A stretch of DNA of 8,470 bases from Dehalococcoidia bacterium (GCA_030691805.1 JAUYDP010000105.1:1-8470); one strand, 5' to 3'. Positions 1 through 5,251 are shown, numbered from the stretch's first letter. The notes: generated by a model not told the origin, from the letters alone. Translations and numbers: made by a program.

Positions 1-17
1 GGGCTGTCAAGTGAGAT

Positions 18-485
18 TCACGGGTAGTCGTTGGGGTCAACGACTTGCAGCCCCTCGGCTCGGGCGGCCTCATTTAGCTCCCAGTCGGCGCTGACAAGCG
101 CGATTGAAGGCAGGTGCGCCGGGCCCCGGTCCTCCTGGACAGTGACGGCTGCCGCCAACTGGACGCAATCATATCCCCGAAGGCCGTGCCGCTCGGCCAT
201 CGTGAGCGCCAAATCCGAGAGCACGGGGTTGAATTCTACAATCTGGTAAGTCCACTCGATATCGCGATATAGCGCGCTCACAGCGCTGGCAGCTTGCTCC
301 TCTGACAGCTTGCTCCCCCTTACACGCCTGAACAGTGTAGCTGCGATCTCGACCACTGTTAGCCGAACGATGAAGATCTCGTTACGCCCGGCAACGGCGG
401 CTAGGTTTGTAATCCATGTAGTCCCCCGCTCGACCACATATAACTTGATCGCTGCACTGCTGTCGAGAAAGTAGGCCGTCGTCAC
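18..485 (-). CDS. vapC: PIN-domain ribonuclease toxin, VapC family (TA module 1)
   Basis: The 155-residue protein is a single PIN domain, the Mg2+-dependent RNase fold of VapC toxins, which inhibit translation by cutting specific RNAs. The acidic residues expected for the active site are visible: D8 in FLDSSA, E46 in TVVEIA, D106 in GYDCVQLA and D134 in SADWELN. Length is normal for the family. The start is GTG at 485-483, three bases after the TAG stop of the antitoxin gene; no other start precedes D8. The RBS is weak (TAGGAA overlapping the antitoxin stop), which suggests translation coupled to the antitoxin. It is clearly more divergent than the other two VapC proteins in the window: it begins MTTAYFLDSSA rather than MILYLDTSS and has a different C-terminus. 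The RNA target cannot be predicted. Confidence 0.92.
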   Translation of the reverse strand: MTTAYFLDSSAAIKLYVVERGTTWITNLAAVAGRNEIFIVRLTVVEIAATLFRRVRGSKLSEEQAASAVSALYRDIEWTYQIVEFNPVLSDLALTMAERHGLRGYDCVQLAAAVTVQEDRGPAHLPSIALVSADWELNEAARAEGLQVVDPNDYP

Positions 486-488
486 TTC

Positions 489-827
489 CTACCGTCGTTC
501 AGCGATGATCTGCTCCGAGAGCGGCTGGCCCTCGATCTTAAGGGGTTTGCGCTCGCTGGGAGGAACGGGAGGACCTTCGGTCCAATGTACGACCACGCCC
601 TTTTCTGCAAGGCGGCGGCGGAAGATCGCCTCACGCTCGGCCTCGCCACTCGTCTCAGCCTGCCCCGCGTCCATCGCTTCCAGCCGGACCAGGTCGTCAA
701 CACTGACCAGCGCGGCCACCGGCTTACCGTGCCGCTCCACGACGACGCGCTCTCCCGAATAAGCGACCCGGTTCAAGTACTCTGAGAGATGGGTCTTGGC
801 TTCGTGGGTTCCGACACGTGTTGTCAT
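489..827 (-). CDS. Phd/YefM-type antitoxin (TA module 1)
   Basis: This 112-residue protein has the N-terminal Phd/YefM DNA-binding fold. The hallmarks are VGTHEAKTHLSEYLNRV at residues 5-21 and a GERVVVERHGKPVAALV strand region at 25-41. The charged C-terminal half ends in GQPLSEQIIAERR (100-112), the kind of tail that wraps the partner PIN toxin. It should neutralise the downstream VapC and repress its own operon. The ATG start is at 827-825 with a GGGAG ribosome-binding site at 835-839. It is the first gene of the pair and is followed by vapC after three bases. The antitoxin family is Phd-like rather than AbrB-like VapB, a common pairing with PIN toxins. Confidence 0.92.
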   Translation of the reverse strand: MTTRVGTHEAKTHLSEYLNRVAYSGERVVVERHGKPVAALVSVDDLVRLEAMDAGQAETSGEAEREAIFRRRLAEKGVVVHWTEGPPVPPSERKPLKIEGQPLSEQIIAERR

Positions 828-860
828 CCTGATTCTCCCGCACGATTTTGGTTCAATGAT

Positions 861-890
861 ATTATACAGCCAAATTTCGCTTGCGGTCTA
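861..890 (-). promoter_or_regulatory. Promoter of TA module 1
   Basis: On the minus strand a perfect TATAAT lies at 861-866. A weak -35 (TAGACC, 4 of 6) lies at 885-890 with an 18-bp spacer. Transcription would start near 854, leaving a leader of about 26 nt before the antitoxin ATG. A short TTTGG/CCAAA inverted repeat (847-851 and 870-874) straddles the -10 and could be the autoregulatory operator, but its arms are only 5 bp. The GTRGCYAC operator of modules 2 and 3 is absent. Confidence 0.6.
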
Positions 891-944
891 GATCTTGCGC
901 GGGAGCGGTGTGGATAAGGATTTGGGCGCAACGTAGCGAGGTCT

Positions 945-960
945 GCCGAATGAATTCGGC
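945..960. repeat. Short palindrome GCCGAAT-GA-ATTCGGC in the module 1/2 gap
   Basis: Two perfect 7-bp arms flank a 2-bp centre. It lies in the 199-bp gap (828-1026) between TA modules 1 and 2, about 67 bp downstream of the vapC2 stop. It could form a stem-loop in the module 2 transcript, but no T-run follows on the minus strand, so it is not a convincing intrinsic terminator. The rest of the gap holds the module 1 promoter and otherwise nothing recognised. Confidence 0.5.
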
Positions 961-1026
961 GTTAGGCGATACCCGCGCTGAGTAATCGTCTTTGAGAAGT
1001 AGATCTCCGGGAAAGACGCAAGCCGC

Positions 1027-1464
1027 TCAGTCGGCGGCGCAATCAAGGCCCTCTGCTCTGGCTGCAGCTAGTAACCGGCCATCGGCAGCGGAAAAGGTCA
1101 GCGATCTGCCGGGGAACCGTGGGCCGTCCCTTAGGCTGAGGGCAGAAGCAAGGTGGATGGCATCCAGAGCACGCAGGACGTGCTTCTCGGTCAAGTTCCC
1201 TGCGTCTAGCAGTAATTTGGATGAAACGTCCAGGGCTAGATACCCGGCCCAGTCTCCTTCCAACTCATGAACCAACTGCCGCAGCTCGTTGCGGGTGAGA
1301 TTGCCTTCGCGATGCTTCCTGGCAAAAACTGATCTGGCTTCCGTGTACGCCAGCCAGGAGGTTGTCAGGGTTTCGGCTTGATCACGTAATCGCCGAACGA
1401 CCTCTGACCCCTCTTCTCTCAGATACAGCTTTACCAGGGAGCTTGTATCCAGGTAGAGGATCAC
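1027..1464 (-). CDS. vapC: PIN-domain ribonuclease toxin, VapC family (TA module 2)
   Basis: This 145-residue PIN-domain protein has the full acidic set: D6 in MILYLDTSSLVKLY, E42 in YTEARS, D101 in LRALDAIHLASAL and D128 in SAADGRLLAAARAEGL. As a VapC toxin it is expected to act as a Mg2+-dependent endoribonuclease. The start is GTG at 1464-1462, sharing a 4-bp GTGA overlap with the antitoxin stop, so translation is probably coupled; purine-rich GAGG stretches just upstream can serve as RBS. It is paralogous to the VapC at 2687-3121, about 60% identical by eye with an almost identical core around D101 (LRALDAIHLASALS). The two differ most in residues 15-40 and after residue 111. Confidence 0.95.
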   Translation of the reverse strand: MILYLDTSSLVKLYLREEGSEVVRRLRDQAETLTTSWLAYTEARSVFARKHREGNLTRNELRQLVHELEGDWAGYLALDVSSKLLLDAGNLTEKHVLRALDAIHLASALSLRDGPRFPGRSLTFSAADGRLLAAARAEGLDCAAD

Positions 1465-1739
1465 CCTCTTTCCTCTCTTTCCTCGATCACAATCTCTGAA
1501 AGAGGCCGTCCCCGCAACGGTATGCTCATGGAGCCGCCCTTGGGCTTACCCCCGCTCCAGGTGGCCTTGCCCTCCCTGACGAGCCGCCATGCAAACTCTT
1601 CGTCTTCGCTGCGGGATCGCGGGTGGATAACGGCGACCTCTTTGCCCCGAGCGGTGACCGTTACCAATTCGCCCTTCTTGACTAGTTCAAGGTAGTAGCT
1701 TAACCGGTTCTTTAGTTCCCTCACTCCGACTGTTGCCAT
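1461..1739 (-). CDS. Phd/YefM-type antitoxin (TA module 2)
   Basis: A 92-residue antitoxin with the N-terminal Phd/YefM DNA-binding signature ATVGVRELKNRLSYYLELV (2-20), a VTVTARGKEVAVI strand segment (26-38) and the toxin-binding tail GRPLSEIVIEERE (77-89). An open frame extends 10 codons further upstream to 1769, but ATG at 1739-1737 is preferred. An AAGGAG ribosome-binding site (1745-1750) sits 5 nt before it, the paralogue at 3105-3398 starts at the equivalent residue, and the longer version would begin upstream of the predicted transcription start. It should repress its own promoter and bind the VapC encoded immediately downstream. Confidence 0.93.
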   Translation of the reverse strand: MATVGVRELKNRLSYYLELVKKGELVTVTARGKEVAVIHPRSRSEDEEFAWRLVREGKATWSGGKPKGGSMSIPLRGRPLSEIVIEEREERG

Positions 1740-1761
1740 GGCTGCTCCTTCCGCAAGTCCT

Positions 1762-1798
1762 ATTGCCACATTGTGCGCGATTGTGGCTACATTGTCAA
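1762..1798 (-). promoter_or_regulatory. Promoter and duplicated operator of TA module 2
   Basis: Minus-strand promoter: a perfect TTGACA -35 at 1793-1798, a 17-bp spacer, and CACAAT as -10 at 1770-1775, with a start near 1763 (24-nt leader). Read on the plus strand, two copies of GCYACATTGT lie at 1765-1774 and 1786-1795, exactly 21 bp apart. The distal copy is preceded by GTG, giving GTGGCTACATTGTC at 1783-1796. The distal copy overlaps the -35 and the proximal copy overlaps the -10, as expected for antitoxin repression. Module 3 has the same layout. A GCCACA/TGTGGC inverted repeat (1765-1770 and 1782-1787) also occurs here but is not conserved in module 3. Confidence 0.7.
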
Positions 1799-1843
1799 GA
1801 GTGAGGAATGCATAGCTAGAAGAAATTTTACCAATTCGTAGAC

Positions 1844-1888
1844 TTGAAAATCATGGGCGGACTGGTGTATCATCATTGTAGATACACC
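1844..1888 (+). promoter_or_regulatory. Promoter and inverted-repeat operator of mazEF
   Basis: TTGAAA (-35, 1844-1849) and TATCAT (-10, 1868-1873) are separated by 18 bp, each one base off consensus. A perfect 8-bp inverted repeat, GGTGTATC (1864-1871) and GATACACC (1881-1888) with a 9-bp spacer, covers the -10 and the predicted start near 1880. That position fits autorepression by the MazE dimer, whose AbrB-like fold binds palindromic sites. The promoter faces away from that of TA module 2, so the 164-bp gap 1740-1903 is a divergent regulatory region. Confidence 0.65.
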
Positions 1889-1903
1889 CCTGGAGGTAAT
1901 CCG

Positions 1904-2146
1904 ATGCAAAGCCGCATCCAAAAGTGGGGAAACAGCCTGGCACTACGCATCCCGAAGTCATTTGCCCAGGAAATAGGCCTTGACCGTGACGTGCCGGTAA
2001 ATGTGTCGGTGGAAGATGGCAGACTTATTGTGGTGCCTGTCACTGAGCCTCCCATAACCCTCGAACGACTATTGGAGCAGATCAGGGAGGACAACATCCA
2101 TCACGAAGTTGATACAGGTCCTGCAGTTGGTGAGGAAGTCTGGTGA
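1904..2146 (+). CDS. mazE: MazE/AbrB-type antitoxin
   Basis: An 80-residue protein with the SpoVT/AbrB swapped-hairpin DNA-binding domain of MazE at its N-terminus: MQSRIQKWGNSLALRIPKSF (1-20), followed by the VNVSVEDGRLIVVPV strand pair. The acidic C-terminal part (LERLLEQIREDNIHHEVDTG) is the expected MazF-binding tail. An upstream TTG at 1844 keeps the frame open, but ATG at 1904 is chosen: GGAGGT lies at 1892-1897 with a 6-nt spacer, the MazE motif starts at this Met, and the TTG falls inside the predicted -35. Its stop overlaps the mazF start by 4 bp (GTGA). It should neutralise MazF and repress the operon through the 1864-1888 inverted repeat. Confidence 0.94.
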   Translation: MQSRIQKWGNSLALRIPKSFAQEIGLDRDVPVNVSVEDGRLIVVPVTEPPITLERLLEQIREDNIHHEVDTGPAVGEEVW

Positions 2147-2487
2147 AAGGTAAATCATATGTTCCCAATCGCGGTGATGCTGTCTGGATTACTTTGAATC
2201 CTCAGGCTGGCCATGAACAATCCGGACGTCGGCCAGCAGTTGTTCTCTCGCCTGGGGCCTACAATGGCCAGGTTGGACTTGCTATCCTGTGTCCTATCAC
2301 GAATCAAATCAAAGGTTATCCTTTTGAGGTTCTCATTCCTTCTGATCTAGCCGTCAGGGGAGCGATCCTGTCTGATCAAGTGAAGAGCCTGGATTGGCGA
2401 GCGCGGGAAGCTGAATTGATCTGCAAACTACCGGAAAACACTATTGCAGAGACACTTCAAAAGCTGAGCACGCTATTGTTCCGGTAA
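2143..2487 (+). CDS. mazF: MazF/PemK-type endoribonuclease toxin
   Basis: A 114-residue MazF toxin, a sequence-specific RNase of the CcdB/PemK fold that cuts mRNA independently of the ribosome. Family features in order: YVPNRGDAVWITLNPQAGHEQSGRRPAVVLSP at 6-37, containing the substrate-loop GHEQSGRRPAVVLS where the family's catalytic Arg lies; LAILCPITNQIKGYPFEVLI at about 46-65; and GAILSDQVKSLDWRAREAE at about 73-91, with the Ser/Asp-Q-V-K-S motif. Full length, no damage. The start is GTG at 2143, overlapping the mazE stop, with GAGGAA at 2132-2137 as RBS. It ends at TAA (2485-2487); the frame after the stop stays open as a metallopeptidase remnant. Confidence 0.95.
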   Translation: MKGKSYVPNRGDAVWITLNPQAGHEQSGRRPAVVLSPGAYNGQVGLAILCPITNQIKGYPFEVLIPSDLAVRGAILSDQVKSLDWRAREAELICKLPENTIAETLQKLSTLLFR

Positions 2488-2685
2488 ACGAATGAGAAAC
2501 ACTTCGTCCTGGAGATTTGTAATGCTCCTCTATCCCTCGTGGATTATGTGGTAGCCCACGAGCTGTGCCATCTGCTGCACCCCGATCATGGTAGAGCCTT
2601 CTGGAACAGGCTTGTCAGCCTCATCCCCGACTGCGAGCTTTGTCGGCAGCGGCTCCGGGAAGAGGGAGTACGATACAGATTATGA
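2488..2685 (+). pseudogene. 3' remnant of a YgjP-like (DUF45) zinc metallopeptidase gene
   Basis: The frame directly after the mazF stop runs open for 65 codons to TGA (2683-2685). It reads as the C-terminus of a YgjP/DUF45 metallopeptidase: LSLVDYVVAHELCHLLHPDH, then GRAFWNRLVSLIPD and a Cys/Arg-rich end. The zinc signature HELCH is at 2557-2571, the third ligand His at 2587-2589 and the conserved FW at 2599-2604. Family members are roughly 160-240 residues, so most of the N-terminal part is missing. There is no in-frame ATG or RBS; the first plausible start (GTG 2539) would give only 48 residues. I therefore call it a truncated remnant. It ends one base before the convergent vapC3 stop. A readthrough extension of MazF is conceivable but less likely. 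Confidence 0.8.
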
Positions 2686-2686
2686 C

Positions 2687-3121
2687 CTAGTCCGGGGCAC
2701 AGTCGATCCCTTCCGCCTCGGCTGCCGCCACCAGACGCTTATCGAGGGATGAGAAGATCAAATCGATGGGAGGTCCCTGCTGGCGTATAATAGAGAGAGC
2801 TGAGGCGAGATGTATAGCATCAAGAGCCCTCAGGCCGTGCTTCTCCGCCAGGTCCCCCGCGCTTCGGAGTAGATCGGGCGAGACTTCCAGGGCCGCATAT
2901 CTGCCCCAGTCTCCCTCGAATTCTTCGACAACAATCCGGTATTCGTCTTCGGTAAACTCGCGTTCACGGCGCTTACGAGCGAAGGTCGAGCGCGCCTCAG
3001 CGAATGTGATCCAGGAGGTAGTTGCGGCCGAGGCTCGGCGATCAAGCTCCCGCACCTTCTCGCTTCCTTCCTCGTCGGCGTACAGCTTGACCAGAGAGCT
3101 AGTGTCAAGGTAGAGGATCAC
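2687..3121 (-). CDS. vapC: PIN-domain ribonuclease toxin, VapC family (TA module 3)
   Basis: A 144-residue PIN-domain toxin with the acidic catalytic set D6 (MILYLDTSSLVKLY), E42 (FAEARS), D101 (LRALDAIHLASAL) and D127 (SSLDKRLVAAAEAEGI). Expected activity is Mg2+-dependent RNA cleavage, held in check by the antitoxin encoded upstream. The start is GTG at 3121-3119, lying 17 bp inside the antitoxin gene, with GAGGA a few bases upstream. The longer overlap than in module 2 (4 bp) reflects a longer antitoxin C-terminus. It is a paralogue of the module 2 toxin, sharing the same N-terminal 14 residues and the same D101 core. Its stop lies one base from the convergent metallopeptidase remnant. Confidence 0.95.
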   Translation of the reverse strand: MILYLDTSSLVKLYADEEGSEKVRELDRRASAATTSWITFAEARSTFARKRREREFTEDEYRIVVEEFEGDWGRYAALEVSPDLLRSAGDLAEKHGLRALDAIHLASALSIIRQQGPPIDLIFSSLDKRLVAAAEAEGIDCAPD

Positions 3122-3398
3122 CCCTGTCCTCTATTACCATCTCCGAGAGGGGCTTCCCTCGCACCTGAACACGCCTGGATGCCCCAAGGGGCTTCCCTCC
3201 ATTCCAGGTCGCTCGGCCCTCCCTGACTAGCTTCATCAGCCACTCCTTCTCTTCGGTCTCTTCAATAGTGCGGCCTGCCGGAAGGATCACTGCAACCTCT
3301 CGGCCGCGGGCGGTCACGGTTATGGGCTCACCCCTCTTGGCCAGATCGAGGTAATGGCTCAGCCGGTTTTTTAGTTCTCTTACGCCAACGGTTGTCAT
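3105..3398 (-). CDS. Phd/YefM-type antitoxin (TA module 3)
   Basis: A 97-residue antitoxin closely related to the module 2 antitoxin. It has the DNA-binding segment TTVGVRELKNRLSHYLDLA (2-20), ITVTARGREVAVILP (26-40), then a short acidic insert (TIEETEEKE) and LVREGRATWNGGKP (58-70). The tail is GKPLSEMVIEDRGDPLP (81-97). ATG at 3398-3396 is preceded by a strong GGAGGAGG (3406-3413) with a 7-nt spacer. It should bind VapC of module 3 and repress the promoter at 3421-3457. The near-identical first 20 residues of the two antitoxins fit their near-identical operators. Confidence 0.94.
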   Translation of the reverse strand: MTTVGVRELKNRLSHYLDLAKRGEPITVTARGREVAVILPAGRTIEETEEKEWLMKLVREGRATWNGGKPLGASRRVQVRGKPLSEMVIEDRGDPLP

Positions 3399-3420
3399 GG
3401 GTTCCCCTCCTCCCAGCTTT

Positions 3421-3457
3421 GTAGCTACATTATATCATTTGGTGGCCACACTGTCGA
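3421..3457 (-). promoter_or_regulatory. Promoter and duplicated operator of TA module 3
   Basis: Minus-strand promoter: TCGACA (-35, 5 of 6) at 3452-3457, a 17-bp spacer and a perfect TATAAT (-10) at 3429-3434, with a start near 3422 (about 24-nt leader). Two operator units, GTAGCTACATTAT from 3421 and GTGGCCACACTGT from 3442, lie 21 bp apart. Each begins with a perfect 8-bp palindrome (GTAGCTAC, GTGGCCAC). They overlap the -10 and -35 exactly as in module 2. Confidence 0.72.
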
Positions 3458-3470
3458 TAGATCAAGGGCC

Positions 3471-3494
3471 ATTATCTGTGTAATCTGTGGATAA
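3471..3494. repeat. CCACAGATTACACAGATAAT-type intergenic repeat fragment
   Basis: On the minus strand this reads as TTATCCACAGATTACACAGATAAT. It contains two copies of CAGAT(T/A)A at about 10-bp spacing. It resembles the CCACAGAG elements at 7065-7200 and lies just after the oxidoreductase stop. No gene or terminator is seen in this gap apart from the module 3 promoter. Confidence 0.45.
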
Positions 3495-3499
3495 AGACG

Positions 3500-5050
3500 T
3501 CAGCCCAGTCCCAGGTCCCCGATTACCTCATGCGCCGTGTTGTGGCCTGGGGCGCAGGTCACGCCGCCGCCGGGATGGGTCCCTGCCCCGGTCAGGTAGA
3601 GCCCGCTGATGGGCGTGCGGTAGCGGGATAGCTCCGGCAGGGGCCGGAAGCTGAAAAGCTGGTCGAAGGTCATATCCAGGTGGACATAGTTGCCCCGGAT
3701 CATCCCGGTCCGACGCTCCTCCTCCGGAGGTGTGACTATCTTGCGGGCTATGATGGCGCCCTTGACGTTGGGAGCAAACTGGGCCACCATGTCGATCAGC
3801 TTGTCCGCCGCCTGCTCCTTGACCTGGTCCCAGTTCCGCCCATTGGAGAGCTCATATGGGACCGGCTCCCAGATGTAGAGGGTATGCTTGCCGGGAGGCG
3901 CCAGGGTAGGGTCGGCCACGGAGGCGGCGTAGGCGCAGAAGACCGGGCCTTCCGGGAGCTCGCCCCGCTTGATATCCTGGAAGCAGCGATCTAGGTAATC
4001 CACGCTGGGGCTGTAGTACATCGTAGGGATGGCCGCCTCCGGCCCAACCCGGCAGGTGTCCTCGTAGCGGGGCCGCTCGGCCAGGGCCAGCTCCACTTTG
4101 ATAGCCCCTACGCCGGAGGCCCGGATGTTCCGCACTCGCTTGAGGAAGCCTGCCTCTAAATAGCTTGGGTCCACCAGATTCTGGAAGACCCGCTTGGCAT
4201 CGATGTTTGATATGACTGCTCTACCGGCCATCAACTTTTCCCCGCCGGCAAGCTCCACCCCGACGGCCCGTCCGTCCTCGATCGTTATCCGGCTGACCTC
4301 GGCGTTGGTGCGTATGGACCCGCCGTAGTGGGTCACCATATTAGCCATAGCCTGGGTCAGCATCCCCGTGCCTCCCTCCGGACGCTGGATGCCGATGCGG
4401 TGCAGCATCTCGATGTGGCTACAGAACATGGAGGTGCCCTGGTCCGTGGGGGCGGTGTTCAACTGGGCGGCCCACCAGGCGATGGGGCCCTTGACCCGCT
4501 CGTCCTCGAACCATTCGTCCAGCATCTGTTTGGGGCTGAGCATCAGCACCCGGACTGTCTCCTCGACCTGCGACTCGTCCACCATGTTGAGTAGCTCCTT
4601 CAAGGAAGGGGGTGGAGACATGCGGATAGGGTCGAGCAGTGCCGACATGTCGTGCCAGAAGGCCAGGAACTCCGGGTAAGCCCGGGCGTCATTGGGGGAA
4701 TAGCGGGCTATCTCCTGGCAAGTGCGCTCCACGTCCCGCCAGAAGAGCAGGTGGCTCCCATCGGGGAAGGGGGAGAAGACCACCGGGTCCAGGCGCAGGA
4801 GCTTCAGCCCGAAGCGGGTAAGCTCCAGGTCCCGGACCATGGGAACCTTCTCGTGGAGCAATATCTCGAAGGCGCAGGGGTTGAACTTGAAGCCAGGCGC
4901 CTCGGGGATCTCCTCCTCGGTGGTTGCGCCCCCTCCTACAATGTGGCGCCGCTCCAGCACCAGGACCGAAAGACCCGCCTTAACCAGATACCCGGCGCAG
5001 GTGAGGCCGTTATGCCCGGCCCCAATGATGATAATGTCGTATTCGCTCAT
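3500..5050 (-). CDS. FAD-dependent oxidoreductase, phytoene desaturase/PYROXD2-like
   Basis: A 516-residue flavoprotein of the phytoene-dehydrogenase-related family (COG1233 type). The N-terminal Rossmann FAD site is IIIIGAGHNGLTCAGYL (6-22), with the ribose-binding acid E33 in VLVLERR and the following GGGATTEE. A second family landmark is RPEGGTGMLTQAMANMV (223-239), followed by the GGSIRTNAEVSRI strand (243-255). The C-terminal FAD motif is YLTGAGTHPGGGVTCAPGHN (485-504). Full length. ATG at 5050-5048 has AGGAGG at 5056-5061. No carotenoid genes lie nearby, so a crt pathway role is unsupported; the closest recognisable subgroup by wording of the motifs is PYROXD2-like, whose substrates are mostly unknown. 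No signal peptide or membrane segment is visible. It is probably a separate transcription unit with its own promoter. Confidence 0.9.
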   Translation of the reverse strand: MSEYDIIIIGAGHNGLTCAGYLVKAGLSVLVLERRHIVGGGATTEEEIPEAPGFKFNPCAFEILLHEKVPMVRDLELTRFGLKLLRLDPVVFSPFPDGSHLLFWRDVERTCQEIARYSPNDARAYPEFLAFWHDMSALLDPIRMSPPPSLKELLNMVDESQVEETVRVLMLSPKQMLDEWFEDERVKGPIAWWAAQLNTAPTDQGTSMFCSHIEMLHRIGIQRPEGGTGMLTQAMANMVTHYGGSIRTNAEVSRITIEDGRAVGVELAGGEKLMAGRAVISNIDAKRVFQNLVDPSYLEAGFLKRVRNIRASGVGAIKVELALAERPRYEDTCRVGPEAAIPTMYYSPSVDYLDRCFQDIKRGELPEGPVFCAYAASVADPTLAPPGKHTLYIWEPVPYELSNGRNWDQVKEQAADKLIDMVAQFAPNVKGAIIARKIVTPPEEERRTGMIRGNYVHLDMTFDQLFSFRPLPELSRYRTPISGLYLTGAGTHPGGGVTCAPGHNTAHEVIGDLGLG

Positions 5051-5076
5051 TAGAGCCTCCTGGGTAAGATGGCGCG

Positions 5077-5088
5077 ATTATACCATGG
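5077..5088 (-). promoter_or_regulatory. Extended -10 promoter of the oxidoreductase gene
   Basis: On the minus strand the sequence reads CCATGGTATAAT: a perfect TATAAT (5077-5082) with a TGN extension (TGG, 5083-5085). No -35 is found at 16-18 bp, where the 10-bp repeat units lie. Transcription would start near 5070, giving a leader of about 20 nt with the AGGAGG site. The CCATGG is also the end of the repeat array. Confidence 0.6.
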
Positions 5089-5209
5089 ATCTTGTAGTGC
5101 TTTGTAGTGCTTGATGGTGCTTGGTTGTGCTTGGTTGTCCTCTATGCCAAAGCTTGGTTGGTTTCAGGCAATAAAGCACTACAAGGCACTATCAAGCACA
5201 ATACCATGG
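5083..5209. repeat. Opposed arrays of a 10-bp unit flanked by CCATGG
   Basis: The left array (5091-5140) is five consecutive 10-mers: CTTGTAGTGC, TTTGTAGTGC, TTGATGGTGC, TTGGTTGTGC, TTGGTTGTCC. The right array (5176-5203) holds the reverse complement of the same unit: CTTGTAGTGC at 5176-5185, TTGATAGTGC at 5186-5195, and a partial copy. CCATGG ends both sides (5083-5088 and 5204-5209). The element fills most of the gap between the ade stop and the oxidoreductase start and can fold into a long imperfect stem. An AAGCTT-centred 4-bp-arm palindrome (5147-5157) lies between the arrays. It could serve as an ade transcript 3' structure, but no T-run marks a terminator. Confidence 0.7.
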
Positions 5210-5211
5210 CC

Positions 5212-5231
5212 CTCTGCGCCTCTGCGGTGAA
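5212..5231. repeat. CTCTGCG...GCGGTGAA repeat fragment
   Basis: CTCTGCGCCTCTGCGGTGAA resembles the CTTTGCGCTCTTTGCGTGCTCCGTGGTGAA stretch at 7105-7134, part of the CCACAGAG repeat family. It sits just downstream of the ade stop. Confidence 0.4.
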
Positions 5232-5251
5232 CCGGGGTCCCTGGTTGGGCA

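Noticed and set aside
1740..1769. Ten-codon N-terminal extension of the module 2 antitoxin
   Set aside because: It would overlap the predicted transcription start and -10, is absent from the module 3 paralogue, and the internal ATG has an AAGGAG at ideal spacing.
1844..1903. TTG-initiated 20-residue extension of MazE
   Set aside because: The TTG is part of the predicted -35 box, and the ATG at 1904 has GGAGGT and begins the conserved MazE motif.
2539..2685. A functional 48-residue GTG-started small metallopeptidase
   Set aside because: No RBS precedes the GTG, and the N-terminal part of the YgjP fold is missing, so a decayed fragment is more likely.
5091..5203. The 10-bp repeats as a CRISPR array
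   Set aside because: Units are contiguous with no unique spacers, far too short for CRISPR repeats, and no cas gene is present.
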